Shown in pieces: positions 1 through 9,657 of a stretch of DNA of 64,000 bases; position 1 is the stretch's first letter, and each line of letters begins with the position of its first letter. Below the pieces are notes generated by a model that worked only from the letters and a program-made list of their open reading frames with translations, was not told the origin of the DNA and ran no database searches. The stretch covers positions 1 through 64,000 of the forward strand of contig CAYMMX010000009.1 in the NCBI GenBank assembly GCA_964391675.1. The letters run 5' to 3'. The translations under genes were made by a program, and so were the position numbers. The DNA is from CAYMMX01 sp964391675. Its GTDB lineage: Bacteria; Cyanobacteriota; Vampirovibrionia; Gastranaerophilales; Gastranaerophilaceae.

Positions 1-55
1 AAGTATGGCAACATATTCAGTCGACTGATACTAATAGGACGAGGGCTTTTCCTAA
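1..55 (+). rRNA. rrl: 23S ribosomal RNA, 3' end (partial)
   Basis: The window opens inside the last helix of 23S rRNA. The stretch gactgatactaatagg followed by cgagggctt is the conserved bacterial 23S terminus. The exact 3' end cannot be fixed by eye, so 55 is approximate. About 110 bases of spacer separate it from the 5S gene, with no tRNA in between. Confidence 0.9.
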
Positions 56-167
56 TTACTCAGGCTCTGTCTGAGGAGTTAAGATGATGCGCATTTGCTT
101 ATAATTTCTGTGCAACTTTCAGCGTACAAGGACTGAGTCATTAATTTGACGAAATCCTGCAAAAGTT

Positions 168-285
168 CGCTGGTGATCAAGCGTGAGGAAACCACCCGTT
201 CCCATCCCGAACACGGTCGTAAAGACTCATTGCGGCGAAAATACTTGGAGGGCCACCTCCTGGGAAAATAGCTCGTTGCCAGCAT
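168..285 (+). rRNA. rrf: 5S ribosomal RNA
   Basis: The gene contains the conserved 5S core (ccacccgttcccatcccgaacacgg) and the tgggaaaatag loop E/helix V region. The ends close as a helix: gctgg at 169-173 pairs with ccagc at 279-283. The length of about 118 nt is normal. It is the last gene of the rRNA operon and is followed at once by a terminator hairpin. Confidence 0.93.
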
Positions 286-293
286 CTATTTTA

Positions 294-329
294 AAGAGAT
301 AAAGACTTTATGTTTTTATCTCTTTTTTA
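294..329 (+). terminator. Rho-independent terminator of the rRNA operon
   Basis: agagataaa (295-303) pairs with tttatctct (315-323), followed by a T run. It lies directly after the 5S gene. Confidence 0.85.
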
Positions 330-351
330 TATTTAGCTATAATAAATTAAA

Positions 352-1248
352 TTATTTATATCTTTCATTAATAAGCAAATGAAGTAGTGTATTAGGAGTT
401 ATTTTATTTGCATTTACTCCTTTAAAATAACCTTCTTTTTGCATTTCTATAATATGGATTTCAGAACAATGAAGACCTTTTTCAAATTCTACTTTTTTAA
501 AAAGGGTTTGGAATGCTGATAAATAACCATAGCTCATACCTTCATACGATTCGATAGATTTTGAAAAATTTTCATTATTTATATTGTAGTCTCTTAAATA
601 TAATATAAAGTTATTTTTAGGATTATTCAAGTAATCTTCTAAATTTTCAACTTTAGCTTTTGGGATAACCATGTTAAGAATTTTTATATTTCCGTCTTTT
701 TCAAAAATGGTTCCTATATGAGAGGGTATAAACTGGTCTTGAATACATGTACCCCTTGTTAATTTTGATATAAGTACAGATAATATATCTGACTTGTTTT
801 TAATAAAAACACACGAACCAACAAGTTTTTCTTTGTTATCAGATATCCATTTATTTAAATCTATGTTTTTAAAATAGTTCTTACTATATATATTATCTAT
901 TTGAGCCAAATCATCTTTTTCAAAAGTTTCTAAAAGATAATCACTTTTTGCAGCTATTTTTGTATTGGAATTTGGAATTGTTATGTTTTCTGTTGTTAAA
1001 GTGTCGGCATTATAAAAAACATCATTGCCTTTTAAATTATTTTTTTCTTTGTAATCAGAAAAATTTTCAATAGCATTTGAATTTTCATTAAATATAAAAT
1101 TGCCACCGTTAAGAGTAGCACAACTTGTTCCAATAAGGCTTACAGCTCCAATAAACGCCGCTTTTGTTTTTTTAACTGTATTTATATAATTTTTTTGTAC
1201 AGAAGAATTATTGCTTAAATTGTTTAATTTTATCAAATTTACTTTCAA
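352..1248 (-). CDS. Putative permuted NlpC/P60 (YiiX-like) cysteine hydrolase with N-terminal membrane anchor
   Basis: This 298-residue protein has a basic N-terminus, then a short hydrophobic stretch (about residues 30-45, ending GTSC) that could be a signal or membrane anchor. About residues 140-275 contain a His in an IPSHIG context and, further on, a Cys in a GLHCSEIHI context. That order, His first and a Cys-Ser-Glu motif last, is the circularly permuted layout of YiiX/YaeF-type papain-fold hydrolases. A role in cleaving cell-wall peptides or lipid-like amides is inference. The Cys is not in a perfect lipobox, so a lipoprotein is not certain. The gene converges on the rRNA terminator and is divergent from hisS. 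Confidence 0.5.
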   Translation of the reverse strand: MKVNLIKLNNLSNNSSVQKNYINTVKKTKAAFIGAVSLIGTSCATLNGGNFIFNENSNAIENFSDYKEKNNLKGNDVFYNADTLTTENITIPNSNTKIAAKSDYLLETFEKDDLAQIDNIYSKNYFKNIDLNKWISDNKEKLVGSCVFIKNKSDILSVLISKLTRGTCIQDQFIPSHIGTIFEKDGNIKILNMVIPKAKVENLEDYLNNPKNNFILYLRDYNINNENFSKSIESYEGMSYGYLSAFQTLFKKVEFEKGLHCSEIHIIEMQKEGYFKGVNANKITPNTLLHLLINERYK

Positions 1249-1311
1249 TCTTTTTCACCTCTGTATGTTATAAGTCTGAGCAAAAAATAATTTGCTGTTT
1301 TATTAAATTTC

Positions 1312-1340
1312 TTTACTTTGCTTTTAGTTTTTTATACAAT
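1312..1340 (+). promoter_or_regulatory. hisS promoter, predicted leaderless start
   Basis: TTTACT (1312-1317), a 17-bp spacer, and TACAAT (1335-1340). The first base of the hisS ATG (1347) is exactly 7 nt after the last base of the -10 box, where transcription would start. No Shine-Dalgarno precedes the gene. Confidence 0.6.
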
Positions 1341-1346
1341 TGTCCT

Positions 1347-2582
1347 ATGATGAATATTATTAAAGCTCAAAAAGGCACAAAAGATATATTGCCTCAAGAA
1401 ATTAATCAGTGGCAAATTCTGGAAGAAAAAGCGTTAAAGATATTTTCGCAAGCAGGATTTAAAGAAATAAGAACTCCTATTTTTGAAGCGACAGAACTTT
1501 TTGCCCGCGGTGTTGGTGATACTACTGATATAGTTAATAAAGAAATGTACACTTTTGAAAAAAGTGAACGTTCATTAACATTGCGTCCTGAAAATACGGC
1601 AGGTGTAGTTCGAGCTTATATCGAAAATGGTATGCATAGATTAGCTGCTCCTGTAAAATTGTGGTATAAGGGTCCGATGTTTAGATATGAGCGCCCTCAA
1701 GCCGGAAGGCAAAGGCAGTTTAATCAAGTCGGGGTAGAAATGTTTGGGATTACAGAGCCTACGGCGGATGTTGAATGTATTTTACTAGCTGTAAATTATC
1801 TTAAATCAATCGGTTTAAATGATTTAGATGTTGAAATTAATTCTTTGGGCTGTGCTGAGTGTAGAGAAGGCTTTAGTGCTGCACTTCGTTCTGCTTTAAA
1901 ACCTAATTTAGATAAGATGTGTCCGGATTGTCAATCCAGATACGAAAAAAATCCTTTAAGAATTTTAGATTGCAAGGTTTTGGAATGTAAAACTATTTTA
2001 GAAAATTCGGATGTGCAAAAAGTTATAACTTCAGATTATATTTGTGAAAATTGCCAAAAACATTTTGATGATGTTATTAGTTATCTTGATTCCCTGCAGG
2101 TTAAGTATTCAAGAAACAGATTACTTGTAAGAGGGCTTGATTATTATAACAGAACTGTTTTTGAAATTAAATCAAATAATCTGGGTTCTCAAAATGCTGT
2201 TTGTGGCGGGGGAAGATATGATTCTCTTGTAAAAAACCTTGGAGGTGAAGATATTCCTGCTGTAGGTTGGGCTATGGGAATGGAAAGACTATATTCGCTT
2301 TTGTCTAAAGCAGAAACCAAGATGTTGAAGGCTTATGTTGTTTCTAATAATACAGTTGAAGCATTAAAACTGGTTGAAGAATTGAGGTCCCAAGATATAA
2401 GTACAGATTTTGATTTTACTAATAAAAAATTCGCTAAGCAATTAGAAAAAGCTTCAAAAATAGCTGAATATGCTGTTATTTTAGGTGAAGATGAAATAAG
2501 TAACAATACAGTTTCAATTAAAGATTTAAAGACTTCTGTACAAAGAACTGTTTTAAGAAGCGAGATTTTAAAATTCATTTAA
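1347..2582 (+). CDS. hisS: Histidyl-tRNA synthetase
   Basis: Charges tRNA-His with histidine in the cytoplasm (class II synthetase). The 411-residue length fits bacterial HisRS. Class II motif 2 is visible as FRYERPQAGRQRQFNQ (near residues 110-127), the HisRS-specific RGLDYYNRTVFE motif lies near residue 265, and the motif 3 region GWAMGMERL is present. A CPDCQ...CENCQ pair of Cys clusters lies in the insertion domain. Two ATGs are in tandem at 1347 and 1350; the promoter position favours 1347. The matching tRNA-His gene lies at 48.7 kb in this window. Identification is firm. Confidence 0.96.
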   Translation: MMNIIKAQKGTKDILPQEINQWQILEEKALKIFSQAGFKEIRTPIFEATELFARGVGDTTDIVNKEMYTFEKSERSLTLRPENTAGVVRAYIENGMHRLAAPVKLWYKGPMFRYERPQAGRQRQFNQVGVEMFGITEPTADVECILLAVNYLKSIGLNDLDVEINSLGCAECREGFSAALRSALKPNLDKMCPDCQSRYEKNPLRILDCKVLECKTILENSDVQKVITSDYICENCQKHFDDVISYLDSLQVKYSRNRLLVRGLDYYNRTVFEIKSNNLGSQNAVCGGGRYDSLVKNLGGEDIPAVGWAMGMERLYSLLSKAETKMLKAYVVSNNTVEALKLVEELRSQDISTDFDFTNKKFAKQLEKASKIAEYAVILGEDEISNNTVSIKDLKTSVQRTVLRSEILKFI

Positions 2583-2613
2583 GTTTTTTATAAATAGTGC
2601 ATATTTTATTTGA

Positions 2614-2642
2614 TTGACAACTTAAATTTAAAGTACTATAAT
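2614..2642 (+). promoter_or_regulatory. Consensus sigma-70 promoter directly abutting an ATG
   Basis: A perfect TTGACA (2614-2619), 17-bp spacer and perfect TATAAT (2637-2642). The ATG at 2649 is exactly 7 nt after the -10 box, so the transcript should begin at or within a base of the start codon. Confidence 0.75.
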
Positions 2643-2648
2643 TCCTCT

Positions 2649-2990
2649 ATGCAAAAACATATTAAAGAAGTGATTAATTTATTAATTTCGGCTCTTGCAG
2701 AAAAATTTGATGATTTTCATGGAATTTATTTGCATGGTTCATATGTTGACGGAAGCAATCAAAAAGATGATGATATTGAATTGGTAGCTATTTTTGATTC
2801 TGAAGATAAACATAAACGTGAACTTATTTGGCCTATTGTTGGTAAAATTGAAACGGATCTTGATGTTTACATTGATTTGCATCCTTTAACAATGGAGGCT
2901 TTAAAGCAAGATGAAGAATTTTATGACAATATTGTAAATAAAGGAATTTATTTTAAGGCTGAAGAGAATAAATTAGAATTAAATCAATAA
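2649..2990 (+). CDS. Minimal nucleotidyltransferase-domain protein
   Basis: A 113-residue protein built around a nucleotidyltransferase fold: HGSYVDGSNQKDDDIELVAIF contains the G-S motif and the Asp-x-Asp-type metal ligands, and a further acidic strand reads DLDVYIDLHP. This resembles MNT/KanNT-type minimal nucleotidyltransferases, sometimes antitoxins paired with HEPN proteins, but no HEPN partner is adjacent. A TTG in frame at 2611-2613 lies inside the promoter, so the ATG at 2649 is preferred. It sits 66 nt after hisS but has its own strong promoter. The substrate is unknown. Confidence 0.7.
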   Translation: MQKHIKEVINLLISALAEKFDDFHGIYLHGSYVDGSNQKDDDIELVAIFDSEDKHKRELIWPIVGKIETDLDVYIDLHPLTMEALKQDEEFYDNIVNKGIYFKAEENKLELNQ

Positions 2991-3024
2991 AAAGAACATT
3001 AAGTATTTAATGTTCTTTTTATTG
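2985..3024. terminator. Bidirectional terminator between convergent genes
   Basis: An 18-bp perfect stem (2985-3002 with 3007-3024, 4-nt loop) with A and T runs on both sides. It can end the nucleotidyltransferase gene on + and ftsZ on -. Confidence 0.88.
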
Positions 3025-3046
3025 ATTTGTATATTTAAATAATTAT

Positions 3047-4183
<1,137 letters not shown>

Positions 4184-4412
4184 TTATTATTCCTCTTTTT
4201 ATAAACTATCTACATCAATATAATATCATACTATTTTAAATAGAAAAAATAGTAAAGAGATTATAATAAATTATTATCCAATTTTAATATAAGTTCAAGA
4301 AACTTCGTACTTTGTAAAGAAAATATTACAAAAGTATAAAAAAGTTTGAAATTATGAGTGAAATAATAATTATAAACAGATTATAAATAATGAAAAATCC
4401 ATTTTAACAATA

Positions 4413-4829
4413 TTAATATATTATTTGCACATAAACAGTTCTATTTCTGTGTTTATTATCAAAATCAATTAGAACGATTTGTTGCCATGTACCTAATTGT
4501 AATGCACCTTCAATCAAAGGTATAGTTGTTGAATTCCCGATAATAGAAGCTCTAACGTGAGCATAACCGTTTCCGTCATGCCATGTTGAATCATGATGAT
4601 ATTCTACTCCTGCAGGTGCTATTTTTTCCAGCGCTTCCGGTAAGTCTACTAATAATCCTGGCTCAAATTCAATATTGGTTATAGATACAGTACTTCCTGC
4701 TACGTAAATTAATACGGATGCATTTTGTAAAGAGTGTCTATACACTGAGTTTTGAACGTTTTTTGTTATATCGACTATGTCGGTAAAACCTTGCGTATTA
4801 ATTACAAACTTCTCATTAATTATTGTCAT
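4413..4829 (-). CDS. YjbQ/UPF0047 family protein (secondary thiamine-phosphate synthase family)
   Basis: A 138-residue protein with the family core: EPGLLVDLP, YHHDSTWHDGNGYAHVRAS and the C-terminal LGTWQQIVLIDFDNKHRNRTVYVQ. These give the conserved His-rich pocket (HH, H in WHDGN, H in YAHV). Members of this family have weak thiamine-phosphate synthase activity; the physiological role is not settled. It is divergent from the PLP-lyase gene at 4963 with promoters for both in the 134-bp gap. Confidence 0.85.
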   Translation of the reverse strand: MTIINEKFVINTQGFTDIVDITKNVQNSVYRHSLQNASVLIYVAGSTVSITNIEFEPGLLVDLPEALEKIAPAGVEYHHDSTWHDGNGYAHVRASIIGNSTTIPLIEGALQLGTWQQIVLIDFDNKHRNRTVYVQIIY

Positions 4830-4835
4830 AAAGTG

Positions 4836-4864
4836 ATTGTATTTGATAAATAAAATTATTACAA
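4836..4864 (-). promoter_or_regulatory. Promoter of the YjbQ-family gene, predicted leaderless
   Basis: On the minus strand: TTGTAA (4864-4859), 17-bp spacer, TACAAT (4841-4836). The ATG begins at 4829, exactly 7 nt downstream of the -10 box, and there is no Shine-Dalgarno. Confidence 0.65.
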
Positions 4865-4924
4865 GTGGGTGAGTTATATGGATAAATAATGTTAAGTATA
4901 AATAATTTATATTGAGTAGTAAAA

Positions 4925-4953
4925 TTGATATCTTTCTTTTTTTTTAATACAAT
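4925..4953 (+). promoter_or_regulatory. Promoter of the PLP-lyase gene
   Basis: TTGATA (4925-4930), 17-bp spacer, TACAAT (4948-4953). The ATG is at 4963, 10 nt past the -10 box, leaving a leader of at most a few bases. No ribosome binding site is present. Confidence 0.6.
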
Positions 4954-4962
4954 TTTACTATT

Positions 4963-6192
4963 ATGAATACAACTAAAATTAATTTTAAAGATATTGAAAA
5001 ACAGCTCTTTCAGCAGTTTGATATAATTGATGAAATAAGAGACTTTAATCAAAAAAAGGTTCTTGATGCTTTTATAGATAATAAAGTTGCTGCAGAACAC
5101 TTTATGACGGTTTCCGGATACGGACATGATGACTTGGGAAGAGAAGTTTTAGATAAAGTTTTTGCTCAGGTATTTAAAGCCGAAAAAGCGATTGTAAGAA
5201 ATCATTTTGTATCAGGAACGCATGCTCTTGCTTGTTGTTTAATGGGTAATTTGCGTTATGGAGAAAAATTGGTTTCAGTTGCAGGTTCACCTTACGATAC
5301 TATGCAGGAGGTTATTGGAACAAGGGGCGATAAAAGAGCTTCTTTAATCGGACATGGAGTCTTGTATGAAGAAATTCCTTTGAAAAATGATATGGAAGTT
5401 GATTTTGAAGCATTAGAAAGAGTGATTGATGAATCTTGTAATATGGTTTTGATTCAACGTTCAAGAGGTTATTCTTTAAGAAAATCTCTTGATATTAATA
5501 TAATTGAAAAAATAATACATGTCGTCAGGTCAAAAAATCCCAATATTATTTGCTTTGTTGATAATTGTTACGGAGAGTTTAGCGAAAAAAAAGAACCATT
5601 AGAGATAGGTGCTGATTTGATTGCAGGATCTTTAATAAAAAATCCGGGTGGTGGAATTGTTGAAGCAGGTGGTTATATTGCCGGTAGAGAAGATTTAGTT
5701 GAACAAGCAGCTATGAGATTAACAGCTCCTGGAATAGGCTCTGAAGGCGGTGCAATGTTAAATCAATCCCGATTAATTTTTCAAGGATTTTTTATGGCAC
5801 CTTCAATTGTTGCTGATGCTATAAAAGGTGCTGTTTTAGCGGCAAAAATATTTGAAGAAATAGGCTATATTTCTACTCCTAAATATAATGAAGTTCGTAC
5901 CGATATAATCCAAACAATAACATTTAATGATCCAAAACCCTTAGAGAGTTTTTGTAAAACGGTACAGGGGTTATCTCCTGTAAATTCTTATGTTACCCCC
6001 ATTCCGGATGATATCCCAGGCTACGAAGATAAAGTAATTATGGCAGGAGGAACATTTATAGAAGGTTCAACTATAGAGTTATCAGCAGATGGACCAATAA
6101 GGCCACCTTATGCCGTTTATATGCAAGGTGGATTGAATTATGCACATATTAAAATTGTTCTCCAAGAAATTTTAAATAAAATAAATACCTAA
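4963..6192 (+). CDS. PLP-dependent aluminium-resistance / methionine gamma-lyase-like protein (YnbB family)
   Basis: A 409-residue fold-type I PLP enzyme of the family annotated 'aluminum resistance protein' in cyanobacteria and Firmicutes, related to Cys/Met metabolism enzymes. Visible features are the N-terminal GYGHDDLGRE segment, RNHFVSGTHALACCL, the aspartate strand CFVDNCYGEF, and GSLIKNPGGGIVEAGGYIAG, which holds the PLP-binding lysine region. The closing region has GPIRPPYAVYMQGGLNYAHIK, typical of this family. The substrate is unproven. Length is normal. Confidence 0.85.
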   Translation: MNTTKINFKDIEKQLFQQFDIIDEIRDFNQKKVLDAFIDNKVAAEHFMTVSGYGHDDLGREVLDKVFAQVFKAEKAIVRNHFVSGTHALACCLMGNLRYGEKLVSVAGSPYDTMQEVIGTRGDKRASLIGHGVLYEEIPLKNDMEVDFEALERVIDESCNMVLIQRSRGYSLRKSLDINIIEKIIHVVRSKNPNIICFVDNCYGEFSEKKEPLEIGADLIAGSLIKNPGGGIVEAGGYIAGREDLVEQAAMRLTAPGIGSEGGAMLNQSRLIFQGFFMAPSIVADAIKGAVLAAKIFEEIGYISTPKYNEVRTDIIQTITFNDPKPLESFCKTVQGLSPVNSYVTPIPDDIPGYEDKVIMAGGTFIEGSTIELSADGPIRPPYAVYMQGGLNYAHIKIVLQEILNKINT

Positions 6193-6233
6193 CTCGATAA
6201 TTTAAAAAAACTTGTGAGTTATAAAATTAAATT

Positions 6234-6632
6234 ATGAATTACGACAAAGAATGGTATGATAGTTTAATTAAACCAAATTTCCAACCCCCGGCTTGGCTTT
6301 TTAGACCCGTCTGGATTTTTATATATATTTTAATGATTATATCTGTTATTTTACTTATAAATCAACCGTTTCAGTTTAATTATATTTTTGCATGCTTATT
6401 TTTTGTTTTTCAACTTTTTGTTAATTTACAATGGTTTCCCGCTTTTTTTAAAGAACATAATTTAAGAAAAGCTTTCTTGCTAAGTGTATTATTAACCATA
6501 TTGGTATTTATTACTATGGTATTATTTTTTTTAATATCAAAAATTTCAGGTATTCTCTTATTGCCATATTTTTTATGGTGTTGTTTTGCAAGTATTTTAA
6601 ATTTCCATATTCTGGAATTAAATGAATGGTGA
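6234..6632 (+). CDS. TspO/MBR family tryptophan-rich sensory protein
   Basis: A 132-residue, five-helix membrane protein. The N-terminus reads WYDSLIKPNFQPPAWLFRPVWIFIYILM, the TspO signature (W-x-x-L-x-KP-x-F-x-PP-x-W-x-F-x-PVW-x-x-IY). LQWFPAFF in the middle and the C-terminal N-H-I-L-E-L-N are also typical. TspO binds porphyrins and tetrapyrroles and modulates stress responses. Upstream, TAAAAT at 6222-6227 stands 7 nt before the ATG, and no Shine-Dalgarno is seen. Confidence 0.87.
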   Translation: MNYDKEWYDSLIKPNFQPPAWLFRPVWIFIYILMIISVILLINQPFQFNYIFACLFFVFQLFVNLQWFPAFFKEHNLRKAFLLSVLLTILVFITMVLFFLISKISGILLLPYFLWCCFASILNFHILELNEW

Positions 6633-6633
6633 A

Positions 6634-7311
6634 TTAATCATCTTCATCTTTTAGAATTTTTGAAGCACACCCCCAACCTCCATCCGAGGAAGAGCAAGTA
6701 GAAGATGCCGCCTTAGAACCGGAGATTGCATCATCTTGTGTCGAGCCCCAAGGTTTGGATGTATTTGATAAAACCCATGCATAGAAGATATCTTTACCAA
6801 TTATATTAGGTTTTTTAGGGCCGTTAACGTCAATCATTACATCACTACAAACATTTGTAAAGGTGGTTGTTGCACCAACATTTGCACCGGTTGAATCACA
6901 TTCGGATGAAAAATAATCTTCAAAAACAAAAACAGCTCCGTTGACAAGAATTATGCCCGGAGATGTTGGTGCTGATAATTCTGTTCCGTCCATTTGTTTC
7001 CAAGTATAAGTCCAACAACCGTTTGTTGAACTATTATTACAGTTTTTTGTTACTTTCAGATATTCGGCAAATTTATTTTTCATATCCGTGGTGCTTGTAA
7101 AAGCATTTACTAAGGTTTGATTATTATCTTTTTTAATTGTTTGAACAACATTTGACAAATCAGAGAAAGTTCTTCTGAAAGCTACTTTTGCCTCAAGTTC
7201 TGTTACAACTCTAGTTAGTATAGGAATAGATAATACTGCTACAATCCCAATAACACTTATGGCTATTAAAATTTCAACCATTGTAAAGGCATTTTTAATT
7301 TTCATCATCAC
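6634..7311 (-). CDS. Type IV pilin-like (pseudopilin) protein
   Basis: The 225-residue protein begins with a short basic leader and then KNAFTMVEILIAISVIGIVA, the class III prepilin signal: cleavage before Phe with Glu at +5 and a hydrophobic helix. Ala rather than Gly stands at -1, which is tolerated in this family. The body has paired Cys residues (CNNSSTNGCW, CDSTG...CSD) and a C-terminal Ser/Cys/Gly-rich region, as in minor pilins or secretion pseudopilins. It would be processed by PilD and sit in the membrane or a pilus. The gene lies alone; two extra ATGs precede MKIK, and the RBS caggtgatg fits any of them. It converges on tspO with 1 base between them. Confidence 0.85.
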   Translation of the reverse strand: MMMKIKNAFTMVEILIAISVIGIVAVLSIPILTRVVTELEAKVAFRRTFSDLSNVVQTIKKDNNQTLVNAFTSTTDMKNKFAEYLKVTKNCNNSSTNGCWTYTWKQMDGTELSAPTSPGIILVNGAVFVFEDYFSSECDSTGANVGATTTFTNVCSDVMIDVNGPKKPNIIGKDIFYAWVLSNTSKPWGSTQDDAISGSKAASSTCSSSDGGWGCASKILKDEDD

Positions 7312-7423
7312 CTGCTTAATTATGTTGTCATTGTAACAGTTTGAATCCTTTTAGTCAAATTCTAATTTGACAAGTAAGATTTAAGTTTTAAACTTTTAAT
7401 TATCAGGAAAAAGGTTTTGAAGT

Positions 7424-8029
7424 ATGTATAAAAATGTATTTAAAGAGTTAAAAATTCATGCTCCATTTACTTTTGGCGGTGCTTTTATTGGTATTTTAAT
7501 TCCTTTTTTTATAAGAAATATTCCTGAAAATATTTCATTAAATCTTTTTTATATTTTTCATCCCGCTCATGTTTTACTAAGTGCTTTTGTTACAACTTCA
7601 ATGTATAAGTTACATAAACCAAATGCAAGCAAGTTAAAAATTTTTATTATCGGTTTTGTTGGTTCGATAGGTATAGCTTCTTTAAGTGATTCTATAATCC
7701 CTTTTTTAGGAGAAACAATATTGAATCTTCCTCATCGTGAATTGCATTTGGGATTTGTTGAAAAGTGGTACTTTGTTAATCCCATAGCAATTATTGGAAT
7801 ATTATCTGCCAATTTAAAACCTTTTACTAAGCTTCCGCATTCTTTGCATGTAATGATAAGTACGATTGCCTCTTTATTTCATATTATATTGGCATTGGGT
7901 AGCTCTTTTATTAGTTTATTTATGTTTTTTGAAATTGTTTTTTTATTGTTTTTATCTGTCTGGGTTCCATGTTGTTTCAGTGATATTGTTTTTCCGCTTT
8001 TATTCGTAAAAAATAAGGATAACAAATAA
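7424..8029 (+). CDS. Conserved polytopic membrane protein of unknown function
   Basis: A 201-residue protein with about five hydrophobic segments. Several His motifs sit at membrane edges: HAPFTFGGAF near the start, IFHPAHVLLSA, NLPHRELHLGFVEKWYFVNPIA, and LPHSLHVM. The repeated His pairs could bind metal or a cofactor, but this is inference and I do not recognise the family. A Shine-Dalgarno-like aggaaaaagg precedes the ATG. Confidence 0.6.
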   Translation: MYKNVFKELKIHAPFTFGGAFIGILIPFFIRNIPENISLNLFYIFHPAHVLLSAFVTTSMYKLHKPNASKLKIFIIGFVGSIGIASLSDSIIPFLGETILNLPHRELHLGFVEKWYFVNPIAIIGILSANLKPFTKLPHSLHVMISTIASLFHIILALGSSFISLFMFFEIVFLLFLSVWVPCCFSDIVFPLLFVKNKDNK

Positions 8030-8058
8030 GTTTAACTATTCAAAACCTTTTAATTTAG

Positions 8059-9531
8059 TTAGATTAAATTATTTTTTGCCATTTCTTCATATTGTTTAAT
8101 TCCCGGTGCTTCACTTGTTTTACTTATTTTTTCTCTAATATAATATTGAAGCTTAGGTAAAAAATAACTTAGTGAAACGCAGCATATAGCTATATTTCCT
8201 ATAACAGAAGCAGCTTTAATAGCTTTTGTTTTATTAACAATACTTTTTACCGATTTTGTACCTGATTTAAGTGATTGTTCATAAAAATTCTCTAAATTTT
8301 TATTTAATTCTACAATTTTATCTGTTTCAATATATTTTTTTGAATGCCTAATCCATTTTTCAATTTCATCATCGTACTCTACATCAACTAGACCGCTTTT
8401 TTGAGCCATTTTTAGAGTGAAATTACTGAAAACTTTATCGGAATCTTTAGTATTAGATGCTTTTTCAAGTTCTTTGTCTATAAATTTGATTATGTTAACT
8501 TCATCAGTTTTGTCGGTAAAACTAAATATTTCTTTTGTGTTGTTATTATTTATAAATGTATTTGTAAAATCCTTATCATTTATTATTCTATAATCTAAAT
8601 CAATCGGTGATTTAAAAACCTTATTGGCGATTGTTGAAAATCCTTTTTTAATCCAATCGGCAGCATAATAAAAGAAAAGAATTATTCCCCCTTCTTTTAT
8701 ACCATATTCAATTCTTTCATTATTGTTTCTTGGAACAAAACTAACTCTGCTTCCGGAAATTCCGTAGTCCAGTAATAGCATGCTATTTGTTACATTTAAT
8801 TGAGCTTTCTCTGCCATTTGAGTGAAATTTAGCAGGTTCTTAAAATCAAGCAAATCTTTTAATGACCCGAAAGAGGGGTTTGCTGTATTATTTGTATTTT
8901 GCGTTGAACTTATATCTAAATTATCTTTGTTGTTTTCAATATATTGGTCCTTGTTGTTTTGTTTATTGCTGATTTCTTTTGAAATAATTTTTCTGGATAA
9001 AAATTGGTTAAACATTGGCAAAGCAACAGTAAGCATTCCCAAATTAAATATAACAGCAGCGGCTGTTATACCTACATGATACTTTTTATAGATTCCTTTT
9101 GATTTGTTGGGTATATAACCTAATTCTGACAAGTTTTTCTTAATGGAAGCCAATTTTCCTTTTGTGGCTCCTATGTTAATATCTCCAAGGTCTTGTTTAT
9201 TAAATTTGTTTTTTCCTGATTCAACTATTTCATCGGCAAAGTAATTTTGAATACCGTTACAATTAATTCTTTTGAAGTGAATATCCGGATCAATTTTACT
9301 TGTTGCTTTTGTAATTTTGTTTGCAATCCATCTTACTGCCGGAATTCCTCCAATCCAAAAAATGCTTGTTCCAGCTTCTTCTATGAATTTTTCTCTGGCT
9401 TCATGTTTTCCGCCTTCGTTTTGTGCCATTAATGTTCTTCCGGTTAAATCACATGTGTCTTTAACAAAGAACGGTAGCAGTGATGTTGGGGTATCTAGTG
9501 CTGATATAGCTTTATTTATAATAATCGACAT
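8059..9531 (-). CDS. Large membrane-associated protein of unknown function
   Basis: A 490-residue protein I do not recognise. Three hydrophobic segments are visible: near residue 55 (SIFWIGGIPAVRWIAN), near 150-175 (GITAAAVIFNLGMLTVALPM) and near 445-465 (VIGNIAICCVSLSYFLP). Between them lie long Asn/Lys-rich polar stretches. The RBS is gaaagg. It is the downstream gene of a 24-codon ORF and a candidate attenuator (9554-9750), which suggests conditional expression. Confidence 0.7.
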   Translation of the reverse strand: MSIIINKAISALDTPTSLLPFFVKDTCDLTGRTLMAQNEGGKHEAREKFIEEAGTSIFWIGGIPAVRWIANKITKATSKIDPDIHFKRINCNGIQNYFADEIVESGKNKFNKQDLGDINIGATKGKLASIKKNLSELGYIPNKSKGIYKKYHVGITAAAVIFNLGMLTVALPMFNQFLSRKIISKEISNKQNNKDQYIENNKDNLDISSTQNTNNTANPSFGSLKDLLDFKNLLNFTQMAEKAQLNVTNSMLLLDYGISGSRVSFVPRNNNERIEYGIKEGGIILFFYYAADWIKKGFSTIANKVFKSPIDLDYRIINDKDFTNTFINNNNTKEIFSFTDKTDEVNIIKFIDKELEKASNTKDSDKVFSNFTLKMAQKSGLVDVEYDDEIEKWIRHSKKYIETDKIVELNKNLENFYEQSLKSGTKSVKSIVNKTKAIKAASVIGNIAICCVSLSYFLPKLQYYIREKISKTSEAPGIKQYEEMAKNNLI

Positions 9532-9553
9532 TGTTTCCTTTCTTAAAACAGGG

Positions 9554-9628
9554 TTATAAACCCCAAATTCTGTTCATCCAACTTTTTTGTTTTGCATTTG
9601 TTTTGTTTCGTTGTAAGCGTTTTAACAT
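9554..9628 (-). CDS. 24-residue small ORF (possible leader peptide)
   Basis: ATG at 9628 reads MLKRLQRNKTNAKQKSWMNR then IWGL and a TAA stop at 9556-9554. A good Shine-Dalgarno (aaggag) stands 7 nt before the ATG. The peptide is strongly basic (about 8 Lys/Arg in 24). It ends 22 nt before the start of the 490-residue gene and begins just after a terminator hairpin on the same strand. It may be a leader peptide, a small functional peptide, or a translational coupling ORF. No run of one amino acid suggests classic amino-acid attenuation. Confidence 0.5.
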   Translation of the reverse strand: MLKRLQRNKTNAKQKSWMNRIWGL

Positions 9629-9657
9629 TATGTTTCTCCTTTTTTAATTCATTATTT

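Noticed and set aside
79..285. Minus-strand 68-residue frame at the left edge
   Set aside because: It lies across the 5S rRNA gene and the rRNA spacer.
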